64,000 bases of DNA from JAZKBN01 sp040388605 (GTDB lineage Bacteria > Bacteroidota > Bacteroidia > Cytophagales > Flexibacteraceae). The notes under the pieces were generated by a model. It made no database searches and had not been told where the DNA came from. It saw only the letters and a list, made by a program, of their open reading frames with translations. Of this stretch, positions 59,785-64,000 are shown in pieces. A program made the position numbers and the translations under genes. The stretch is from assembly GCA_040388605.1 (NCBI GenBank), contig JAZKBN010000028.1, positions 37,789 through 101,788 of the forward strand. The letters run 5' to 3'. Positions within the stretch are counted from its first letter, which is position 1, and every line of letters starts with the position of its first letter.

Positions 59785-61557
59785 TTAAAATTCTTTTACC
59801 CATTTTATGGTTTTCATCTCTTTGCCGCTCAAAATATGAACCAGGTAAAGGCCGGCAGGCAGGTTATGGTCAGGCATAGCCTGGCCGGCTTCCATATTTG
59901 CAGAATAAAGTTCAGAGCCCTGAATATTATATACTTTAACCAAAGCCTTACCACCTGATTTCAGAAACGGCATTTGTCCGCCTGATGGGTTAGGGTACAA
60001 TTGAGGGTCGGCGGAATTTGAAAATACATGCCTGTTGCCTGTAACAATACCGGAATTGTAAAGCAACTGCAAGGAATCAAGCGCAATTTCCATTCGCCGG
60101 AGACTTGATTCCACGGTTGAGCCTATTCCGAAGTTGTAGGCCATGGTGATTTTCTTTTCTGAATTCGGCAGGAATGTAAAGCCAGACATGGCAATAAGCA
60201 TTCTTCTGTCGGCAGCTGACGTTCGTGCAGTTAATTCACTCCATTCAGAACAATTGCTTCCGGGGTATTGTGCCGAGATGGGGCAATCTGCACCCATCAG
60301 AGATTTTCCGGGGAATACGAACCCGGCTTTCACGCAAGGGGTTGTTCCGCATCCGACAATTGAGCTTGTGCCTTGCCTGTTATCGTAGGTAGCAGGCTTC
60401 CCATTCTTCCAATTGCCTTGCAGGTAATTATAATAATCGAGTGCACGACTCGGGTCTCCGTAAACGCCACCTGACCCGTTTGAATAGTATTGCGCTATAT
60501 TGGGTAAAAACGTTTCACCAGGTTCGTCGGTTTGGCCGTTGTGATTATTGTCTTTACCATCGTTAAGATCAGGGCTGATGCCGGTGAGAATTTTCAGGGC
60601 GATATATGGCTGAGACCTGCCATAGCCGCCTGGTGCGGAATCAATATCTGTTCGATAGGAGTAAGCAGCGCTTCGGCCGTAATCAGAACCTGCATAATTG
60701 GTTCCAAAAAAGCCTATGTCAAAGTCGTTCCACTGTCCAAGACTGAAATTTTTAATGGTGTAAGCGCTTTTGTTAATGATAGTTGATTTTATAAACAATG
60801 TGCTGTCAAGCACACCGGCAGCTTTTATTTGCCATACCAGGTTATGGTATTCCCATGCCACGCGCAAGGTATCTCCGCTGCGCCCCCCTATGTTCCCAAT
60901 TGAGTTAACAACTGTATAAAGCGCCTGTTCTCCCTGAAAATCAGGATAGTCTCCGTTCAATGGGTTGTAAACGCCATCGTTGTCAGCATCTATAAAAGGA
61001 GCCTGTTCAGTCTGTATTGCCGGGAAATCAGGTATAAAACTGCGGATTATGGTATTTCCCCTACCTGGCCATGTTGCCACAGCAGGCGGCACATTAAAAG
61101 CATTCAAGATTTGCCCGCGATTAAATGCGTTCCTGAATGCCTCGGTTTCTGATCTCTTTATTTTGAACACGTGATTCCATGCGCTGCAATGCTCTGTTGA
61201 TGTGCTGTCTCGGCCTAAAATGGGGCCCGGCCACCAAAATATACCACCCCCTTGGTTGAATGTGCCTGCAAAATACTGAACAGCCGTTGTGTCGGCAGAG
61301 TTCCTGCCTGCGCCCCACAAGCTTGCCGAAAATATCAGGTTTTTAGCAGGGTTGCTGCCACGGGGCCTGAAGAACCCCGTACCTGTTCCCCATGAAGCGA
61401 AACTGAGTCCGCTTGAAGAAATTGATGCTTCTATTGAGTTTCCGTTTGCTGTGTCGCCTGCCGTGCCGCCGCTGCAATTCCAGGTACGCACCTGCGCCTC
61501 TGCGTTGATTGTACCAATTGTAAGCGCTGTAATGAGTAATCTTTGTAAAACATTCAT
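59785..61557 (-). CDS. T9SS type A sorting-domain protein of unknown function
   Basis: A 590-residue secreted protein. Signal peptide (LQRLLITALTIGTINAEAQ), a long central part with WSELTARTSAADRRML and ADNDGVYNPLNGDYPD (a calcium-loop-like motif), and a type A C-terminal sorting domain: LYPNPSGGQMP, VKVYNIQGSELYSANM, LPAGLYLVHILSG, ending IKWVKEF. It is expected to be exported by the type IX system and surface-attached or released. The central region has no motif I can name; similar long proteins with AFNVPP-type repeats occur in Bacteroidota without known role. It ends at a good terminator and is monocistronic. Confidence 0.87.
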   Translation of the reverse strand: MNVLQRLLITALTIGTINAEAQVRTWNCSGGTAGDTANGNSIEASISSSGLSFASWGTGTGFFRPRGSNPAKNLIFSASLWGAGRNSADTTAVQYFAGTFNQGGGIFWWPGPILGRDSTSTEHCSAWNHVFKIKRSETEAFRNAFNRGQILNAFNVPPAVATWPGRGNTIIRSFIPDFPAIQTEQAPFIDADNDGVYNPLNGDYPDFQGEQALYTVVNSIGNIGGRSGDTLRVAWEYHNLVWQIKAAGVLDSTLFIKSTIINKSAYTIKNFSLGQWNDFDIGFFGTNYAGSDYGRSAAYSYRTDIDSAPGGYGRSQPYIALKILTGISPDLNDGKDNNHNGQTDEPGETFLPNIAQYYSNGSGGVYGDPSRALDYYNYLQGNWKNGKPATYDNRQGTSSIVGCGTTPCVKAGFVFPGKSLMGADCPISAQYPGSNCSEWSELTARTSAADRRMLIAMSGFTFLPNSEKKITMAYNFGIGSTVESSLRRMEIALDSLQLLYNSGIVTGNRHVFSNSADPQLYPNPSGGQMPFLKSGGKALVKVYNIQGSELYSANMEAGQAMPDHNLPAGLYLVHILSGKEMKTIKWVKEF

Positions 61558-61655
61558 AGAAAATGAGGGTTAAGAATTGAATAAAAAAGCATTTAAGGCA
61601 TAACCTCTTAAACCGGTAATTTGCAGCTATACCCTGCATTCACCACAAAATAATA

Positions 61656-61699
61656 AGGGCCTTAAACTCCTGATTTCAGATCAGACAGTTTAAGGCCCT
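61656..61699 (-). terminator. Terminator of fabF
   Basis: AGGGCCTTAAACT (61656-61668) and AGTTTAAGGCCCT (61687-61699) form a perfect 13-base stem, with an inner CTGAT/ATCAG stem. TTATTATTTT follows on the minus strand. Confidence 0.88.
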
Positions 61700-61724
61700 G
61701 TTGCGTTGCCCGCCGGCCAAAGTA

Positions 61725-62975
61725 TTAACTCTTGTATTTCTTAAAAATAGAAGAAGCCACATGCCCGCCAAACCCGAAGGTGTTGTTGAGTACATAATTT
61801 ACGGGTCTTTCTATTGATTTGCCAAGTATTATCTCAAGCCCTTCAGGCGTATGCGCGTCAAGTTCGGTGGTGTTAATGGTGCCCGGTATTATATCTTTAT
61901 ACACCGACATCACGCTGATTATGCTCTCGGCCGCACCGGCTGCGCCCAACAGGTGCCCGGTCATAGATTTTGTGCCGCTTATGGCAGGCGATTTATCGGT
62001 AAAGACATTCTTAATACCTATGAGCTCGCTTATATCGCCAAGGCCGGTAGAGGTGGCATGGGCGTTAATATAGTCTATATCGTTGGCAGATATGTTAGCA
62101 TCTGCTAAAGCCTTGCGCATGCCCAGGCTTGCTCCCAAGCCTTCTGGGTGGGTGCCGGTTAGGTGGTAAGCATCTGCTGCCATGCCGCCGCCGACTATTT
62201 CAGCATAAATATGTGCGCCTCGTTTGAGGGCATGTTCCAAATCTTCAAGTATGAGCGCGCCGGCTCCTTCACCCATTACAAATCCGTCACGGTGCTTATC
62301 AAAGGGTTTTGATGCAGTTTCAGGCGAATCGTTTTGCTTGGAAAGGGCTTGGGCAGCACTGAATCCGCCGAGGGAAGACCAGGTTACAGCAGCCTCGGAA
62401 CCGCCGGTTATTATAATGTTTGCCTTACCCAGCCTGATGGTATCAAAAGCGCTGATAATAGCCGTATTGCTTGAAGCGCATGCCGATACCGTGCAGTAAT
62501 TGGGACCGTAAAGCTTATTCCTGATAGATATTACCCCGGCGGCAATATCCACTATCATTTTAGGAATGAAGTATGGGTTATAGCGCGGTGTTCCGTCGCC
62601 GGTGAAAAAGGCTTTGGCCTGCTCATCGAAGGTGGTAATGCCCCCGTTGCCGGATCCCCATATTACACCAACCTCGGCGAGCTCAGCGGTATGCATGGCA
62701 GTAAAATCAAGACCTGAATCTGCTATGGCCTGGTCTGATGCTGCAATGGCATATTGGGTAAAGAGGTCGTATTTCTTAAGCTCCTTTTTATCAATAAAGC
62801 TATGCGGGTCAAAACCATGAACCTCGCAGCCGAAGCGGGTTTTAAAGGCCGAAACATCGAATTTGGTTAAAGGACCTGCACCGCTTTTGCCGGCAACAAT
62901 ATTTTGCCAAAATTCAGACACTGTATTGCCCAGCGGGGTAATTGCGCCCATACCGGTTACTACTACTCTTTTCAT
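61725..62975 (-). CDS. fabF: Beta-ketoacyl-ACP synthase II
   Basis: FabF condenses acyl-ACP with malonyl-ACP in fatty-acid elongation. The 416-residue protein has the active-site Cys166 in CTVSACASSNTAI, the two catalytic His in INAHATSTGLGD and TKSMTGHLLGAAGA, the glycine-rich NTFGFGGHVAS, and the N-terminal MKRVVVTGMGAITPLG. It lies 26 bases after a TetR-type regulator gene on the same strand, and both are probably transcribed from one promoter. As a lone copy without acpP beside it, it may be a secondary FabF used in a specific lipid or secondary pathway. Confidence 0.93.
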   Translation of the reverse strand: MKRVVVTGMGAITPLGNTVSEFWQNIVAGKSGAGPLTKFDVSAFKTRFGCEVHGFDPHSFIDKKELKKYDLFTQYAIAASDQAIADSGLDFTAMHTAELAEVGVIWGSGNGGITTFDEQAKAFFTGDGTPRYNPYFIPKMIVDIAAGVISIRNKLYGPNYCTVSACASSNTAIISAFDTIRLGKANIIITGGSEAAVTWSSLGGFSAAQALSKQNDSPETASKPFDKHRDGFVMGEGAGALILEDLEHALKRGAHIYAEIVGGGMAADAYHLTGTHPEGLGASLGMRKALADANISANDIDYINAHATSTGLGDISELIGIKNVFTDKSPAISGTKSMTGHLLGAAGAAESIISVMSVYKDIIPGTINTTELDAHTPEGLEIILGKSIERPVNYVLNNTFGFGGHVASSIFKKYKS

Positions 62976-63001
62976 TTGCTTTTTTTATACCAACAGGCTT
63001 T

Positions 63002-63595
63002 TCAGCTTGCCAGTTCGGTTTGTACAATGGTTGTTATTCTTTCGAGGCAGGCATCCAGGAAGGCAGTGTCGCCGGTAGATTTAGCCAGTAAAACACCGCC
63101 TTCAAATAAGGCAATAATAATTGCCGCATATTTGGCGGGGTTATCAACGGGCTTCATTTCACCGGAGGCTATGCCGCCTGCAATGGTATTTACAATGTTG
63201 TTCTTCCAGGTTTCAATTACCTCGTTTACTTTTTGCCTGAGCGCCGGCAGGCTGTCGTCGGCTTCAACGGCAGTGTTCAGAATGGGGCAGCCACCGTGCG
63301 CAGAGACCGCCGGAAAAATGGCTTTATAATAAACCGGTATAGCCAGGAGCTTATTTACAGCTCCTGTTACCTTAGCTAGCGAAGCAATAAGATCTTCTCT
63401 TACTATTTTAGTATTGTGCTCAAATACGGCCAGGGCAATTTCGTCTTTGTTCTTAAAGTTACCGTATAATGCGCCCTTGCTGAGCCCGGTAGCCTCTGTG
63501 AGATCGAACATGGAAGTACCTGCAAATCCCTTTTTATTAAAAAGACCTGCTGTTTTCTCAATAATGAATTGCCGTGTTTTTTCAGCCTTGCTCAA
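63002..63595 (-). CDS. TetR/AcrR family transcriptional regulator
   Basis: A 197-residue repressor. The N-terminal helix-turn-helix is KTRQFIIEKTAGLFNKKGFAGTSMFDLTEATGLSKGALYGNFKNKDE, read here as shorter segments: GFAGTSMFDLTEATGLSKGA covers the recognition region. The C-terminal domain, which binds the ligand, starts near residue 55 and has GGCPILNTAVEADD. The start is TTG 63595 (MSKAEKTRQ...), because the longer frame from TTG 63643 would start inside the promoter box and read through the operator. The gene is autoregulated in all likelihood, since a perfect operator palindrome covers the transcription start. It precedes fabF in an operon. Confidence 0.9.
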   Translation of the reverse strand: MSKAEKTRQFIIEKTAGLFNKKGFAGTSMFDLTEATGLSKGALYGNFKNKDEIALAVFEHNTKIVREDLIASLAKVTGAVNKLLAIPVYYKAIFPAVSAHGGCPILNTAVEADDSLPALRQKVNEVIETWKNNIVNTIAGGIASGEMKPVDNPAKYAAIIIALFEGGVLLAKSTGDTAFLDACLERITTIVQTELAS

Positions 63596-63613
63596 TTTCC
63601 CCGAAAGAGCAGC

Positions 63614-63639
63614 AAAATTATACCGATTGGTATAATTTT
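63614..63639. promoter_or_regulatory. TetR-type operator palindrome
   Basis: AAAATTATACC (63614-63624) and GGTATAATTTT (63629-63639) are perfect 11-base inverted arms around GATT. It lies between the -7 box and the start codon of the tetR gene, so binding would block the promoter. The core TACCGATTGGTA has the shape of TetR-family operators. Confidence 0.8.
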
Positions 63640-63640
63640 C

Positions 63641-63648
63641 CAAATCTA
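63641..63648 (-). promoter_or_regulatory. -7 box of the tetR-fabF operon
   Basis: On the minus strand TAGATTTG fits TAnnTTTG. The predicted transcription start falls inside the adjacent operator palindrome. Confidence 0.6.
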
Positions 63649-64000
63649 ATTTATAGTTAGTCGGTTTAAGGAAACTAAAGCGTGTATTTAAGCCGGGAGG
63701 GAATTCAGCAGAATGACATTAAAACAAAACTGCATTAACTGAATTTATGAAGTCCCATAAGCGCCGTGCTGCGGAATGCTCATTCTGCTCTATATAAAAG
63801 CGACGATTGCCCTGGGAATTGGGTTTTGTGAACCTATTGGCCCATTGGTTGAAAGGAAGATTTGTTTGAAGAAAAATTATGCGGACCCGGATTAGGGACG
63901 AAAAGGGCTGCTGCTAATATTAAAGACCGGACTAAATATTGCCTCTTAATCTGTAACTCTCCCGAATTACGTATTCTAACCCAAAAAAACAGACCTGATT
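63649..64000. other. Non-coding end of the window
   Basis: About 350 bases with no convincing reading frame or RNA. It holds the upstream part of the tetR promoter. Anything further lies outside the window. Confidence 0.5.

Noticed and set aside
63596..63643. TTG 63643 as start of the TetR gene
   Set aside because: It overlaps the -7 box and would read through the operator; TTG 63595 gives the normal family N terminus.

Overview
The window looks like a chromosomal stretch of a Bacteroidota (Bacteroidetes) genome, probably a Chitinophagia/Sphingobacteriia-type relative. Signs of this are type IX secretion (T9SS) cargo with type A and type B (gliding-motility) C-terminal sorting domains, a PorP/SprF outer-membrane partner, an S46 dipeptidyl-peptidase, a BatD protein, a DUF4249 lipoprotein, and the Bacteroidota promoter signature (TAnnTTTG at -7, sometimes TTTG at -33) in front of many genes. 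Shine-Dalgarno sequences are generally absent. Three runs of exactly ten N (12325-12334, 22058-22067, 41881-41890) show a draft or metagenome assembly. I see no prophage, insertion sequence, CRISPR array, rRNA or plasmid function. The only RNA gene recognised is a tRNA-Ala(GGC).

Layout. 1-5.2 kb: the end of a T9SS type A protein, an SDR oxidoreductase, queA, and a T9SS type B protein whose gene is cut by a single in-frame TGA. 5.2-9.6 kb: an NTF2-like protein, a subclass B1 metallo-beta-lactamase with all zinc ligands, the mreC-mreD cell-shape pair, and a convergent PBP4-type D-Ala-D-Ala carboxypeptidase. 9.7-11.7 kb: a YceI lipoprotein and a tandem universal stress protein. 11.9-18.0 kb: a complete three-gene RND drug-type efflux operon on the minus strand. 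18.5-22.1 kb: gmd-fcl (GDP-L-fucose synthesis) and an RtcB-type RNA ligase.

22.8-30.4 kb: a minus-strand T9SS surface operon made of a 1450-residue modular protein ending in a dockerin-like calcium-binding region, a 709-residue PKD/type B cargo protein, and PorP/SprF. 31-34.3 kb: an S46 DPP7-type peptidase and a small NAD(P)-binding protein. 34.3-40.1 kb: a CzcCBA-type heavy-metal efflux operon behind a structured leader. 40.3-42.8 kb: asd, tRNA-Ala, a CAP-domain secreted protein and a truncated haemoglobin, followed by a helically phased TATCGG repeat array.

43.3-53.5 kb: two small membrane proteins, a chelatase-like AAA+ ATPase without a VWA partner, a DUF4249 lipoprotein, kynureninase, a conserved small protein, a solitary BatD, aconitase and a conserved small protein. 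53.6-58.2 kb: a CheY-like receiver and a hybrid histidine kinase with Hpt domain (a likely phosphorelay), then an XRE regulator with a degenerate LexA/S24-like domain. 58.3-64 kb: der, another T9SS type A protein, and a tetR-fabF operon with a perfect operator palindrome over its predicted transcription start.

Functionally the window mixes housekeeping (queA, mreCD, asd, acn, der, tRNA) with envelope and secretion genes (five T9SS-related genes, two RND systems, PBP4, lipoproteins). Promoter boxes and hairpin terminators allowed several start codons to be moved from the longest possible reading frame. The most useful leads are the T9SS operon with the dockerin-like terminus, the self-contained TetR-operator-fabF unit, the chromosomal B1 beta-lactamase, the phased TATCGG array and the nonsense-split T9SS gene. 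No clearly new multi-gene system could be proven from sequence alone.
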